From Gambelia wislizenii (taxonomy: Eukaryota > Chordata > Lepidosauria > Squamata > Crotaphytidae), in contig JAUMIR010000002.1 of NCBI GenBank assembly GCA_030847615.1, positions 119,606,309-119,670,308 of the forward strand: a stretch of 64,000 nucleotides of DNA, read 5' to 3'. This document shows positions 1 through 11,867 of this stretch, one piece after another. The notes under the pieces were generated by a model that was not told the DNA's origin, did not search any database, and saw nothing but the letters and a program-made list of their open reading frames with translations. Both the position numbers and the translations under genes were made by a program. How positions within the stretch are numbered: position 1 is the first letter of the stretch; each line of letters begins with the position of its first letter.

Positions 1-660
1 ATGGCAATGCTCTTTCAGAGCCCTTTCTAATAACTAATGGAGTGAAGCAAGGTTGTGTTCTTGCACCAACTTTATTTACAATCTTCTTCAGCATGATGCC
101 CCAAAGGGCTACGGCAGAGCTTGAAGAAGACGACGGCATCTATATATGTTACCATACTGATGGTAGCTTGTTTAACTTAAGCCGTCTGAGGGCTTGCACT
201 AAGACTCTAAACTATCTAGTCCGTGATCACCACCATTGAGGCCATGATATTGAGAACATAGCTGCACTGGGCAGGGCACGTTTCTAGGATGGAGGACCAT
301 CGCCTCCCAAAAATAGTACTCTACGGTGAACTTGCCACGGGTCAGTGTAAGATGGGTGCACCAAAAAAGCGATACAAGGACTCCCTGAAACAGCATCTCA
401 GTCTCAGCCAAATTGACCACCAACAATGGTCCGCCTTAGCCTCAAATTGGGAGGCATGGAGACGCACTATCCACAATGCTGCAGGCTTATTTGAGAACTC
501 ACGCTGAACAAGTCTTGAAAAGAAATGACAACGCAGAAAGAATCAGAACCCAGAAACATCACCCAGGGAGACCTTCTGCTGTGCTTTCTGCAACCGGACT
601 TGTTTATCTCGGATTGGCCTTTTTAGTCATCAGCGCGCTTGCAGAAAGCACAGGATGAGT
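1..660 (+). mobile_element. Non-LTR retrotransposon (LINE) 3' fragment, internally deleted
   Basis: Translation near 45-110 gives an RT-like motif (KQGCVLAPTLF). Positions 289-505 then give the C-terminal region of the same kind of element (HRLPK..LYGEL, then KKRYKDSLKQHLSLSQIDHQQW). The catalytic YxDD block expected between these is absent, and the reading frame breaks around 235-290, so this copy carries an internal deletion and is dead. The same 3' region recurs at about 10870-11390. The LINE clade was not assigned with confidence. The element begins before the window edge. Confidence 0.75.
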
Positions 661-689
661 CCTTCCTGAATCTTTGTTTGCGAAGAAAA

Positions 690-690
690 G

Positions 691-734
<44 letters not shown>
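690..734. repeat. (AG)n microsatellite
   Basis: About 22 AG units in an uninterrupted run, immediately after the LINE 3' fragment and before a MITE-like sequence. Confidence 0.97.
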
Positions 735-737
<3 letters not shown>

Positions 738-1484
738 AGACTAGTGTCTAAAAACGCTGTAATTCCATGATTGGCAAAAGCGGAAACATAGTGGCATGAT
801 TACAGTGATTATTGCACATCGCTGTAATCGTCAGATACTAGTGCCACAGAATAATCGCATCACCACCACTAGTGGTTTAAGAACAGGATTGAAGCTCATG
901 CTATAACAACACTTGTCTTTCCATTGCCTTCTAATGACAGAGTATTAACGCCTCCTGCTGGCCAACGCATGCACCTTTAGGACAAATTTTCTTTTTCTTC
1001 CACAGTTTTGAATGGGCGAGATTTTGGCTGTTCTTGCAGACTTTGCTCTAAAACATTAAAAACAAATAAACTAACCAAAGAACTTCACAAATAAACACTT
1101 AAACAAGAATAAAAAGTTAGCGAGAAAAGGCAACAGTTGATTAAAACAGCATCGTGTAGGTCCTCTTCATGTTCTTCCCTGCAAGTTTAATTATGTGTTC
1201 TCATTGGGAAAGGGGAAGGGGAGAAGAGGACCACCCATTCATGTTGGAATTGTGCGATTACAGTGGGACATGATTATTGCATGCTTGTCAATACTGCGAA
1301 AAGAGCGATATTGAGGGATCTTGACGGCTTTCCCCATCCATTAAAAGTGGTGCCTGATGAATGGGTGGAGCACAGGAGGACGCCGACACTGTGTGATAAC
1401 AGGAACCCACTCATGCTACTATCCTGTTGTAATCGTGTGATTTCAGCATCATGTGACAAGGCCTTAATTAAACAGAAGAACTGA
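735..1484. mobile_element. Non-autonomous DNA element, family A, copy 1
   Basis: This stretch shares ordered blocks with 9843-10476 (CTGTAATTCC, GCGGAAACATAGTG, ATTATTGCACA, a shared GAATGGGGAGGGG-like block and a CATGTGAC/CATGTCTGA-like end). No transposase frame is present. Short frames in it are incidental. Terminal repeats are degraded, so the boundaries are approximate. Confidence 0.55.
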
Positions 1485-1639
1485 ATGTGTTTGACAGTAT
1501 TAAAGGTTTCTTCTACATGGGGGAGTCCTCATTTCAAGGGGCCCATTCTAATTTGGGAAGGGCCTCATGTGCCACTGTACTGCAGTGGTCTGGTCAAAGG
1601 CTCAATGCTAATAATGACAGATGAGATGAGGCTAAAGCA

Positions 1640-2110
1640 AAGCAGCCACGGTCAGATGCCTGTAGGAAAGTGGCCAGAACCAAGTACAACAACTTTCAGG
1701 CCCACAAACTACAACTCAAGTCTACAAAAGAGTTTCTAGGTCTGTAGAATACTGTTTAGGTCTCAGCTGTGTGTTTGCTTTCAAGGATCAGAGCTGTCTG
1801 AAGAATGTTACAGGCTAGATAGGGACCCCTTGAAGATCATGTCTGCCCCATGGGATGAAACTTTCCTATCTGCCTATCCTCCTAAAACCTCTAAAGAAAC
1901 TTGGGCAAATAAACAGCAATTCAGGGTATACTTCCCTGTGAGTAAGTCCACTGGACACAACAAGTCTAATGTCCAACAACAATGGAATGTTATAAAACTA
2001 GAGTGAATAATATATATTTATAACGTAACATATATAAATAAAATCCAAGAACTGCCCTAATACAGGATGAAGTTATAAGTGTCCCATGATTCAAAACTTA
2101 AGATATTTGA
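1640..2110. repeat. Diverged copy of TAS2R downstream flank (no gene attached)
   Basis: The sequence aligns by eye with 23215-23560, the downstream flank of TAS2R copy 2. Shared blocks include ACAACTTTCAGGCC/ACAACTCTCAAGCC, TTTCAAGGATCAGAG, GATCATGTCTGCCC and TAATGTCCAACAACAA. This suggests a further TAS2R duplication unit lay just upstream and was lost, or lies outside the window. From about 2110 to 3650 I see no gene and no clear repeat. Confidence 0.55.
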
Positions 2111-3650
2111 AATGGCAACAGCAACCTTGCACACAGTTGGAAGGTCCTCAGACTTAACAGACGAAACTGATGTATTTGACACTGTCAAAACTTTGTTCTA
2201 CATTAGTACCCCTCATCCTTTGGCCCTCCAGATGTTATGGACTCCAGCTCTCAGAATCCCTGTCCATTGGTAATGTGGCTTTTGAATGCTGAAGCCTCAT
2301 GTATTCAGAGAACCAAGGGCTTTAAACCACTGTTCCCCATCATGAGAATACTGCAGGATGGAATGGGGAAAGTGTACCTCTACAATGACCCCAAGACCTA
2401 CTAATTTTCCTCCCCCCAGAAAAAGAAAGGAGGCATACAAATGGCTAATCACACATCAGCAGTTTCTAGGGACATGGCGGTAATGTAATTCCCAAGACCT
2501 ATTTTAGGCTGATAAAAGAAAAGTTAATGAGACTGTCACTGATTTTTAAATAAAACTATTAGAAGGATTTTTAAAAGACCCTGGAGGATCCAGTTAGCCC
2601 TTAAATAGCTAATTTCATCATCTAGAAACTTTTTGGGGCTGTGATTTGCCATTTTACACCCCCCAATCATGTTTGTAGCTGTGTGTGTGTCAGAACATGG
2701 TATGACACTCTGAGGTCTGGGGTTACCTACCCTGATAGCCCCCAATTTGGAATAATAATTGGCTATATTTAATAATTTGGCTTAATGTGGCCATCCAGGT
2801 GGTTAGCAGGTAAACCAAGGGACCCCCTAAAACCAAGGTGGATTCATGCATAACCAAAGGAGGACCCTTTGGAAATTCCCCAAAACTAAATACTGTACCC
2901 AGATCAGAACTTAACACATGGAGGCGAGTCATTCACTAATTCACTCAATGACAGCAGAGTACTTGATGCTTGCAAAATGGGTCCTTCCTTTCCTCATCCA
3001 CCTCTAACAAAATACCTTGCCTGCTCCTATTCAATTCCAAATACCACACCCATTAATGATTGTTAGCTCTTCCGGAGCACCCAATTGTCTAGTCCTGGGA
3101 ACCTCTGAGAAACATTGTATTCCGCTCAAAAATCCTATCTCTTCAGGGGAATTATTTTACACAAATATCACCCTAAAACACCACCAAAGTGCGTATAGGA
3201 GGTGTCCCCTTCCTCCCGACACTGTTAATCTGTGTAGCCAGGCACACAGTTCCACTTCCTCTTGACTTCACATCAGACTGTGTAGCCATCCCATCTTTGG
3301 GATGCCTTTGCTGTTGATGTACTTCATGATCTCAGCTCTGCAGGATCGGTATAGTATAACCCATCACCCCCTACTCTATTCCTCTATCCAAATACTTCCT
3401 ACTTTCTTTGATAGCCTTGTGTGAGTGTCGGAAACCTGATTATTTGTGTGAATGCCACTACTGTTAATTCCCAATAAAGATAATTTAATTGTACATTTTG
3501 GCTCAGAGTCTCCTCTGCTACTACTGGTATACACAGGTTAAAAGATCCCACCATTGTCCAGCCTCTTGCATGCCAAGTTGAGTTAATTAAATTCCCCAAA
3601 GCAACAGACCCCAAGCAATTTGGGTAACAAAGAGAAAGAGGGAAATGGCT

Positions 3651-4248
3651 CTCAGATGTGACAGACTTGCCCTGTGGTAGGTCAAATCAGAGATGAAGTT
3701 AATCTACAAGCAGTGGAGATTTGAAAATAGACACAAATTGTTGTGTTTCCAGACTTCAAGAACAACTAAGAAAATAGTGATGGTCTATTGTGCTGGCAAG
3801 CATGATGGAAAGTTTTCTTTTACCCCTTTATTTAGCATATTTCCTTGTTAAACACAGATTGTAATTAAAGTATCACTTCTCCCCACCACTTTTATTGTAC
3901 AGGAAATTTTGAGCCTGCTAAAGGAGTTGTCTATGTCAAACCTTCTTGACTGCAACCTTTCCTTGATTGATGGAAAGTCATGAGGCAGGTCTGTCTCTTA
4001 CCTCCATAGCCTATATCAGTATCATGCATTATGGAAATGGGTTACATGGCAGCCCCATCCATTTGCATAGTTTGATGAATAGTTTATTTGTATAATTCCA
4101 AAAGCATTTAAAAAGGACCCAACAGATCTCCTGCCTGCACTTTGTATCGCTGCTTGACAACTTTGGTCGACTGAGTGGAGGCCATCTTCATAGCAGGTTC
4201 TGCCAAAAAGAAACAAAACAAAACAAAACAAAAAACCAACCAGGAAAT
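3651..4248 (+). promoter_or_regulatory. Conserved upstream region of TAS2R copy 1
   Basis: Sequence shared with the upstream regions of copy 2 (20680-21218), copy 3 (26086-26335 plus 28370-28662) and, in part, the pseudogene (46110-46330, minus strand). It contains a perfect octamer ATTTGCAT at 4061-4068 and a TATA-like TTTAAAAAGG at 4107-4116, 133 bp before the ATG. Conservation across copies whose other noncoding sequence has diverged suggests a promoter. That is inference; no transcript data are available. An A-rich (AAAAC)n stretch at 4212-4236 just before the ATG is specific to this copy. Confidence 0.6.
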
Positions 4249-5151
4249 ATGTCTTCACCTCAGATCATTCTCCTTCTGATAGCTTTTGTGGACTTCCCTC
4301 TTGGTGGGCTCATCTCCAATAGCTTCATAATTACAGTAGTTCTCAGGGAATGGACCAAACGCAGAAGCCTTGCTTCCAGTGAACAGCTCCTTCTGAGCCT
4401 GGCTCTTTGCAATTTCTGGGTGACAGTGTCAGTGACTCCATTTTATGTCAGTGTCTACTTCACTAACATCTTCATGAAGAAATTTGCATTCCTAATAATG
4501 GTCCTCATTGCTGAATGTCTTGTCATCTCCAGACATTGGCTCACTGCCTGGCTCTGTGTCTTTTATTGCCTCAAGATTGTGAACAGCACCCATTCTCTCT
4601 TCCTTTGGTGCAAACTGAGGGTATCATGGCTAATACCACGGCTTTTGCTGGGATCTCTAGTCATCTCCTTGTCAATAGTCTGTTCCAGATTCCATTGTGT
4701 TCTTCCACTATCCCTGAGCAATACAACAGAGAATGTTATAAGCATAACTGAAGAAGTATTATTGAATCGTACTCTTGGTATTCCTGAACTCTTAGTTTTA
4801 ACTGTGGGTTCTGGTTGTCCCTTTCTTGTGGTCTCACTTTGTTCCGTCCTAGTTGTTGCCTCACTCTGTAGACACGTCTGCCGGATGAAGGGTAAAGAAC
4901 CCCATTCTAGGAGTCTCCAGACTAAAGCTCATGTCAAGGCAGCTGGGACTGTGCTCTTCCTCCTATTCCTTTACCTTTCATTTTATGTGGCACACACCTT
5001 GTCTCTGACTACAACTTTGAGAAAAAATCAAGGGTTTGTTTTCAGCACAGTGGTGATGGTGTACCCCTCAGCTCAGGCTTATATCCTGCTGTTGGTTAAC
5101 CCCAAGCTATACCATGCAGCTACCCAGATGCTTCAACGAACAAAGGCTTAA
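4249..5151 (+). CDS. TAS2R: Bitter taste receptor, TAS2R family (copy 1)
   Basis: Intact single-exon, 300-residue seven-transmembrane receptor, the usual length of TAS2Rs, which signal bitter ligands through gustducin-type G proteins at the plasma membrane of taste and other chemosensory cells. Family landmarks are present: GGLISNSFI in TM1 (about 19-27); LLLSLALCNF in TM2 (47-56); HWLTAWLCVFYCLKI in TM3 (96-110) running into FLWCKLR (118-124) in loop 2; SLCRHVCRM (205-213) at the end of TM5; AHVKAAGTV (227-235) entering TM6; and YPSAQAYILLLVNPKL (272-287) in TM7. Extracellular loop 2 has N-glycosylation sequons at N158 and N173. The ATG matches the aligned starts of copies 2 and 3. Residues from about 200 to 248 are encoded by DNA identical to copy 2, unlike the rest. 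One-to-one orthology to a named mammalian TAS2R cannot be claimed. Confidence 0.94.
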   Translation: MSSPQIILLLIAFVDFPLGGLISNSFIITVVLREWTKRRSLASSEQLLLSLALCNFWVTVSVTPFYVSVYFTNIFMKKFAFLIMVLIAECLVISRHWLTAWLCVFYCLKIVNSTHSLFLWCKLRVSWLIPRLLLGSLVISLSIVCSRFHCVLPLSLSNTTENVISITEEVLLNRTLGIPELLVLTVGSGCPFLVVSLCSVLVVASLCRHVCRMKGKEPHSRSLQTKAHVKAAGTVLFLLFLYLSFYVAHTLSLTTTLRKNQGFVFSTVVMVYPSAQAYILLLVNPKLYHAATQMLQRTKA

Positions 5152-5900
5152 TTTCTAAGGATGAAACTAGAAGTGACATTCTCCCGCCAAATATTTATCC
5201 CTCGTATACTAGATTTTTCAAAAAGAAAGAGTTCCCTTTAGGTTGGGATGTGACAGATTCAGAAAAGGGCTACCATATGGAGAGAGGGGCTTTTTAAACC
5301 CTGTGTCACTGCTGTAGCCAGAATGGAACCAGCCCCACATACTTGCTCCTTGGAATGGGAGAAAGGTTTTAATTGAGAAACTCAAGCTTTGCTGTAATTT
5401 TGAATACCACAGGATAGGGTGGGATGCTGATTCCAACTTGGGCCATAGCAACCACTGAGGGTTCAATCTTTTTACCACGCCACATCCCCACTCCAGTTCT
5501 GGGGTTCCTGCATTGGATAACTACCTTTTAAAATATCATGTATGCTACGAGAGACTGCATCATAAAAATATAGGAATTTAACCCTTGGTAGCTTACCCAC
5601 CTGAAAGCAGACAGTCCACAAGAAGCATTGATAGACATTGTTTTCCTTATGAGCAGCACATCTATCCATTCGGCCTTGTGAATTCAGCCAATGGGCTAGA
5701 TAGCTAAACCCATGATGCTGAAAAACATAATCTATGAACTGATGTAGAGATGACAAAAATATTGGGGAAAAGTTTCACAAAATGTGGTTCTTAAAGCTTG
5801 CATCTGTAGGTGATAGTGCAAAGATGTTATGATAGCTAGCAATCTCTTCCAAACACAGAGGGCCACATCTAGACTTTGGTGCATTGGTTAAAGTAGCTTT
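5152..5900. repeat. TAS2R copy 1 downstream flank, shared with copies 2 and 3
   Basis: Blocks such as GAATGGAACCAGCC, GAAAGGTTTTAATTGAGA, GAAGCTTTGCTGTAATTTTGA and GATGTTATGATAGCTA recur after TAS2R copy 2 (22280-23140) and partly after copy 3 (29690-29890). The tandem duplication units therefore extend well past the coding region. Nothing recognisable follows from 5900 to 6280. Confidence 0.65.
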
Positions 5901-6280
5901 CCCAAGGCACAATTTCCAGGCTCATGAAAATGTTGTGCAGTTTCAGGAAGCCCTGCTGAATGAAGATGAAAAAGTAGTGCTGAGGGGTATTCCCCAAAAT
6001 TGGGCAGAGGGAACTTCCATGAACAAAATGACTTCTAGTGGAATCTGATTTTGGATCCAACAAACGGCCTTAAATGGACAAATCCAAAACCAAGAGGAAG
6101 ACTGACTGGTTGTGTAATCATAATAACTCTGTGACATGATTCAGGCTTCATTAAATCACTTATTTAGTAACGGTTAGCCTTACTTTATCCATGACTTTTC
6201 TCTGCTTTCTGCTATTGCCTCACTGTTCTTTATCCTTTTCCTTTTATCCCTTAAAATGGGGTAGATAAGAGAAAATTAGA

Positions 6281-6336
6281 GAGCCAGCATGGTGTAGTGG
6301 TTTGGACATTGGACTATGACTCTGGAGACCAGGGGC
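6281..6336 (+). mobile_element. tRNA-derived SINE head fragment
   Basis: AGCATGGTGTAGTGGTTTG matches the A-box head of the fuller SINE at 54090-54282. The copy is interrupted at GACCAGGGGC by unrelated sequence that resembles the GGGCTTGTCTAC end of a MITE family. Confidence 0.65.
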
Positions 6337-6504
6337 TTGTCTACAAAAGGGGGGGGGACTGGACTCCTCCACAGTAATAGCAAGTCACTGGGACCTGTCT
6401 TAATGGTTTTACAGCCCCTATAAACTTCACATGCCTGTAGCTTAGACAGTGGCCATGAGTTGATTACTTTCGTTTTAAAATCTGCCACTGCTAAACTTCT
6501 TTTT

Positions 6505-6600
6505 TAATGATTTCTATTATTTATTTATTTATTTATTTATACCCTGCTCTTCAGCCACAAGGCTATCAGAGTGGCTTACAAATTGTTTTAAGCAATAGCA
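6505..6600 (-). mobile_element. L2-type LINE 3' end fragment (antisense)
   Basis: (ATTT)n is followed by ATACCCTGCTCTTCAGCC and GTGGCTTACAAATTG. This is the antisense of an L2-like 3' tail of the kind seen more fully at 20140-20490. From 6600 to 7070 no clear feature was seen. Confidence 0.55.
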
Positions 6601-7069
6601 CATTTACACATCTACACTGCATTAAGCAGTTTCCAATGTGTGTTAGCTAATTCTATGGTGTGCAGAAGCGATATTCCACCTTTCCGGAAAAAAGAGAGAG
6701 AAAAAGATAGTACAAACCTCCATTTTATTGCCTTAGCAATTACTCACTAAGGGGAAAAATCCAACATGGCAGTAGGGGGTGCTTGCCTTGTAACCCAGCC
6801 CCACCCCCTGCGCTCATCCAGCCAGTCAGGTTTGTACTTTATCCTGCATGGGGAAGCAATTCATGTCAAATCACTTGTCTTAATGAGTGAAAATGTGCAC
6901 ATCACTGGAGCTTTTTAAAAAAGTCAGGGAAAGCCGCAAATGTTTTTCTCGAGTAGTTTTTCCTCTTTTGGCCCCCCTCCTTCACATTATAATGAGACAG
7001 TGAGGGATCCCATTAAGACAGCTTGTTTTCAAAACAAATTCTGTGAGGGGTATTTTCACTGTGTGGACA

Positions 7070-7140
7070 TCAGTGACCTTGGGTGAATCATATACTCTCA
7101 GCTCTCAGAAACGACTTGAAGTCACATAATAACAACCAAG
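7070..7140 (+). mobile_element. SINE 3' tail fragment
   Basis: TACTCTCAGCTCTCAGAAAC, ACGACTTGAAGTCACATAAT and then AACAACC match the tail of the AAC-ended SINE elsewhere in the window. Confidence 0.5.
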
Positions 7141-7559
7141 AGGAAATTAAGTTATTAGAAAAGACCTGTAAGTTCTGTATCTACAGATAAATAATGATCA
7201 CTGGTCAAACAATAATCTGTCCTGAGCTGGAAAACACTGTAAACAGGCTGAGGATGAGTGTGACTGTTAAACTTATCAGAAAAAAATAGGGAAAAGATCT
7301 AGAAACAACATTATCAGATGAAATAAGGTAATTGGATGTGTAGGCAATGCACTGTGTAAGGACACGGGAAAGGGTCTTTTCTGCTGTAGATCCCTGGTTA
7401 TGGCATGTCCTTCCCTCAGAGGCCTGATTGGCACCAATGTGAGCTCCATTCTGGCACCAAGTAAAACCAACACTTTTTATTAAAGTCTTTGGGGCTTGGT
7501 TGATTTATTTCAAAATGCATGTTTTAAACTATTTAACTTTCTAAACCTGTATTGTATTG

Positions 7560-7655
7560 CTGCATTGTTTTAAGATAGGGTGTGAGCCACTTTGGGTCCC
7601 TTATGGGAGAAAAGCGAGATAATGAACAACCAAACAAACAAACAAACAAACCTGT
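7560..7655 (+). mobile_element. L2-like 3' tail with (CAAA)n
   Basis: GTGAGCCACTTTGGGTCCC, then GGGAGAAAAGCGAGATAATG, then (CAAA)n, is the typical 3' end of L2-related retroposons. Similar wording recurs at 9620-9700. The 7655-8375 stretch shows only short incidental open frames. Confidence 0.5.
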
Positions 7656-8378
7656 TTTAACCTGTTAAATTGTTTAATATGAATTTGGTTTGCTTAAATT
7701 ATTTTACTGTTTTAAATATTAAATTTTAAACAGGAGCCTGGAGTTTTCATCTCTGCCTTGTCTCATTCTCATCTATTACAGAGGTAGGAAGAATACGCAA
7801 ATCAAAATGTTGGAATGTTCTTGGTGTTCATTCTGGAGATGGGAGTGAGAGCAGAAACACATGGAGAACATGAAGGAAGGGGTTTTTTCTTTTACTTTAG
7901 GTTTTGTTTTGTTTGCTTGTTTCTTTTGGCCTTTTGGCCAGGTGGCCTGGAGCCAAACCAAGTTCTCCACAAAGCTTCTGTGTGGATTATTTCCCCATTT
8001 AAAAAGGAAGAACCAAGTACCATTCCCTCCATCCTGTTGCCCTAGTCAATGTCCCCTCCTCAGTGGTTTTTCTGTTTCATAAGGGAGGTGCTCTCTCATA
8101 AACAGCAAACTGGAGGTGTGGGAGAAAGAGGTATGTAAGAGGGGGCTTTTAACTTTTCCTACTCTTTTCACCAAGCTTTCTGGGTAGTGGAACTAAGTTC
8201 CTAAATTTCTTATCTCAGAAGTCTCTCTGCCTCCTGGAATCCCTTCAGGTAGTTGTCATTTTGTCTTATATCCCTAGTTAAATGGAGATGGAGAAGAAAA
8301 TGGGCCATCTGTGCAGGAAATGGAAGCATTCCTTCATTCCATGGCTTGTTGCTTGTGCATGGAGAATTGCTTTTGCTA

Positions 8379-9405
8379 GGGTGCTCAGCAGTGGCTCCTC
8401 TTCATCTTGGAAAAATGTGACCAGTGGGGTGCCACAGGGTTCTGTCCTGGGTCCAGTGCTATTCAACATCTTTATCAATGACTTGGATGAGGGAATTAGG
8501 GGCATACTTACCAAATTTGCAGATGACACCAAATTAGGAGGAGTAGCTAATACCCTAGAGGACAGGATCAAAATTCAAAATGACCTGGATAGACTGGAGA
8601 GCTGGGCCAAAGCTAACAAAATGAAATTCAATACGGAGAAATGTAAAGTACTGCATTTAGGGCGGAAAAATGAAATGCATAAATATAGGATGGGAGAGAC
8701 CTGGCTGAATGAGACTACGTGCGAAAGGGATCTAGGAGTGCTAGTAGACCACAAGTTGAACATGAGTCAACAGTGTGATGCGGCAGCTAAAAAGGCCAAT
8801 GCGATTTTGGACTGCATCAATAGAAGTATAGTGTCCAAATCAAGGGAAGTAATAGTGCCGCTCTATTCTGCCTTGGTCAGGCCTCACCTAGAATACTGTG
8901 TCCAGTTCTGGGCACCACAATTCAAAAAGGATATTGACAAATTGGAGCGTGTCCAGAGAAGGGTGACTAAAATGGTGAAAGGTCTGGAAACCATGCCTTA
9001 TGAGGAGAGACTTAGGGAGCTGGGTATGTTTAGCCCGGAAAAAAGATGGTTAAGAGGCGATATGATAGCCCTGTTTAAGTATTTGAAGGGGTGTCACGTT
9101 GAGGATGGAGCAGGCTTGTTTTCTGCTGCTCCAGAGATTGGAACATGGAGCAATGGATGCAAGCTCCAGGAACAGAGATTCCACCTCAACATTAGGAGGA
9201 ACTTTTTGACAGTAAGAGCTGTTCGGCAGTGGAACACACTCCCTCGGAGTGTGGTGGGGTCTCCTTCCTTGGAAGCCTTTAAACAGAGGCTGGATGGCCA
9301 TCTGTCGGGGATGCTTTGATCGTGATTTCCTGCATAGCAGGGGGTTGGACTGGATGGCCCTCGTGGTCTCTTCCAACTCTGCAATTCTATGATTCTATGA
9401 TTCTA
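8379..9405 (+). mobile_element. CR1 LINE, 5'-truncated
   Basis: An open frame reads through the second half of the CR1 reverse transcriptase: VTSGVPQGSVLGPVLFNIFI, the catalytic [23 protein letters not shown], and the C-terminal FHLNIRRNFLTVRAVRQWN. The 3' end carries the CR1 signature ATTCTATGATTCTATGATTC. Homology to the longer CR1 at 36025 starts near GGGTGCTCA at about 8379. The open frame itself begins earlier, at 8282, in non-CR1 sequence, so a 345-residue protein would be a chimera of flank and LINE. It lacks endonuclease and the first part of RT and cannot move by itself. Confidence 0.93.
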
Positions 9406-9609
9406 CCCATCTCCATCCCCAAGTTACAAGTTTGTTTTCTCCCTTAACAGATGGAGAGGGCTGACCTGGCCCATACTTGTGTCTCAGAATGAAGCCAGAC
9501 TGTGGAACAGGGGGCTTTTAATACTCCTTCTAGTCTCCTTTCACATTGTGGCTTTCCGATCCTAGTTCTTTCTGTGAGGTGTTATACTGGTGCTTAGCCA
9601 CATCCACAC

Positions 9610-9700
9610 AGCTAAGTGGGAGCTGCCTTGTAAACTGCCTTGAGTCTCCTCTGGGGAGAAAGGCGGGATGTAAATCCAATAACAAATAATTACATAAATA
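9610..9700 (+). mobile_element. L2-like 3' tail fragment
   Basis: CTTGAGTCTCCTCTGGGGAG, AAAGGCGGGATGTAAAT and a following A/T-rich tail match L2-type 3' ends. Confidence 0.45.
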
Positions 9701-9842
9701 CATAGTAGCCCACCTTTTTTCTCCAAGGAATTCTGTCCCTGTATGGAATGGGTCATGTAGAGCTGGCTTATTGTGGTTGTGGTCTTAACTGGAAAGGAAA
9801 AACAGGCTGGTGGGGGGGGGTTGTCAAGCTAGGAGACACTAC

Positions 9843-10479
9843 TTAGGACTTTATAAGACTAGCTTGGATGCTGTAATTCCGCAAATGAGGAAAACGGAAA
9901 CATAGTGACATTATTACACTTATTATCACACATCGCTATAATTGCGTGAAAGAACCACCATGGAATTATTGCACAACCACACTAACACTTTAAGAATGGG
10001 ATTTTACTTCCATGATTTAGCACAGGCAAGCTTTTGGAGGTTCTCGTGAGAAGAAGCAAGTGCACTGAAAAACACCCAAATCCCCTTAATTTGCAAAGTA
10101 AACGAACACACAAACACTAAAACACGCCTAAGAACATGCAAACAAATGAGACCATTCATAAAAAGAGCATCCTGTGGATAGTGTTCTCATTCTCACCCAG
10201 AAGTTTTCTCACTGGGAATGGGGAGGGGGAAAGAGGACCGCCCATTCACGCTGTAATCTTGCAATTACAGCAGGATGTGTTTTCACATGCTCTTCAATGC
10301 CATGAAAAAGCAACATTGAGAGCTATTGACAGCTTGTCCTGTCAATTAAAAGCAACACCTTTTTCACAGCTGGAGCACAGTTTGACCACGCAAACATGAC
10401 AACATTGTGTGATAGCGGAAACCATTTGTGCTACCGTAACATTGTAATCATGCAATTTTTGCCATGTCTGATAAAGTTC
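9843..10479. mobile_element. Non-autonomous DNA element, family A, copy 2
   Basis: Left end GACTTTATAAGAC and right end GTCTGATAAAGTT are inverted, and both are flanked by CTTAG. The flanks can be read as a 5-bp target duplication or as a 3-bp TTA. Internal blocks match 735-1484. There is no coding capacity. From 10480 to 10830 no feature is visible apart from a C-rich run. Confidence 0.6.
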
Positions 10480-10869
10480 TTAGTCTCCTGGCTCAACCCC
10501 CCCACCCCACCCCAGTCTGTTTTACTGGGTATCAGCTACTGTAAATTTTACTAAGTAGCTGATCTAGGATCTCAGCCATTTATTGTAACATGTATTGCCA
10601 CCTCAGGCAAAATTGCCCTGCAGAGCCTGTTTTCAGACAGGCCAGCTTCATCTATTTTGTCCTAGAGATAAAAAATTTCCAGAGGTTTTGAAGCCATTGG
10701 AGAGGGGGGAAGTTTTTTTCCCCAGAAAAAAACCCCAGCAGCATTTGAAAAAAATAGGGGGGAGAGGGAAGAAATATGTTAGCACCCTTTTCAGAATGAA
10801 AGTCACTTTGTTACTTAAGAAACTTAAAATGTATTATGTATAATGTTTTTATATGCACAATCCTAAATA

Positions 10870-11390
10870 TACACTGTACTGACTATGTGACGAATGTTGC
10901 TGTCCTTGAGCAAGCAGGGATCACCAATATTGAGGCCATGATATTGAGAACACAGCTGCGCTGGGCAGGGCACGTTTCTAGGGTGGAAGACTATCGTCTC
11001 CCAAAAATATTACTCTATGGTGAACTCGCTATGGGTCAGCGTAAGAGGGGCGCTCCACAAAAGCAATACAAGGACTCCCTGAAACAACATCTCAGGCTCA
11101 GCCAAATTGATCACCAACAATGGTCTGCCCTGGCCTCACATCGGGAGGCATGGAGACACACTATCCACAATGCTGCAGCCTTATTTGAGAACTCACGCTG
11201 AACAAGTCTTGAAGAGAAACAACAATGCAGAAAGAATCACAACCCAGAAACATCACCCAAGGAGACCCTCTGCTGTGCTTTCTGCAACCGGACTTGTTTA
11301 TCTCTATTGGCTTTTTCAGTCATCAGTGAGCTTGCAGAAAGCGCAGGATGAGTCCTTCTTGAATCTTCATTTGTGAAGAAAAGCCAGACA
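10870..11390 (+). mobile_element. LINE 3' fragment, same family as 1-660
   Basis: The translation runs TNVAVLEQAGITNIEA, RWAGHVSRVEDYRLPK, LLYGELAMGQRKRGAPQ and SQIDHQQWSALASHREAWR, then stops. This is the conserved C-terminal tail after the RT in a family of animal LINEs. The 3' noncoding part (to about 11390) matches 500-690. Only the terminal part of the element is present. Confidence 0.75.
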
Positions 11391-11867
11391 GATCATGTTT
11401 GGTATATGAAGAGTACAGTTTATTCAGACAATAATTACAAATTGTGGCTGAAATTATAGCTCTGTCTCTGATTCTAGGGTCTCCTGGCACAACCTGCCTC
11501 CCCATCCTGCCCTACTGGGTAGAAACCTCTGCGGACAATGGAAGTCTATCCTCCTGTTGACTGGGGCACAGCAGACTGAGGTTTCTACTCCCATTCCCTT
11601 CCTGCATTGATCTGGTGTAAGGGAGAATTGCAACTGGTCTCCTGCTTTTGATAGTCACACCGGAGATGGCTGGTGGGAGGGAGTGAAAACATCAGTTTAC
11701 TGCATCCCAATTGATAGGAGGACAGACTTCCATCGCTTGCAGAAGCTGCTGTCTGGTAAGACAGGACTGGGGACTTTTACGATTCCTACATATTCCCTAC
11801 ACCATTGTGATCATGACTATGTAGGTATCGTGAATAAAAATCAATTATGGATATGTAACTCTAGGGA

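Noticed and set aside
3017..3265. 82-residue frame upstream of TAS2R copy 1
   Set aside because: No domain, no paralogue near the other TAS2R copies, and no sign of conservation.
8282..9319. 345-residue open frame as a host gene
   Set aside because: All but the first roughly 33 codons are CR1 reverse transcriptase, and the 3' end has CR1 octamer repeats.
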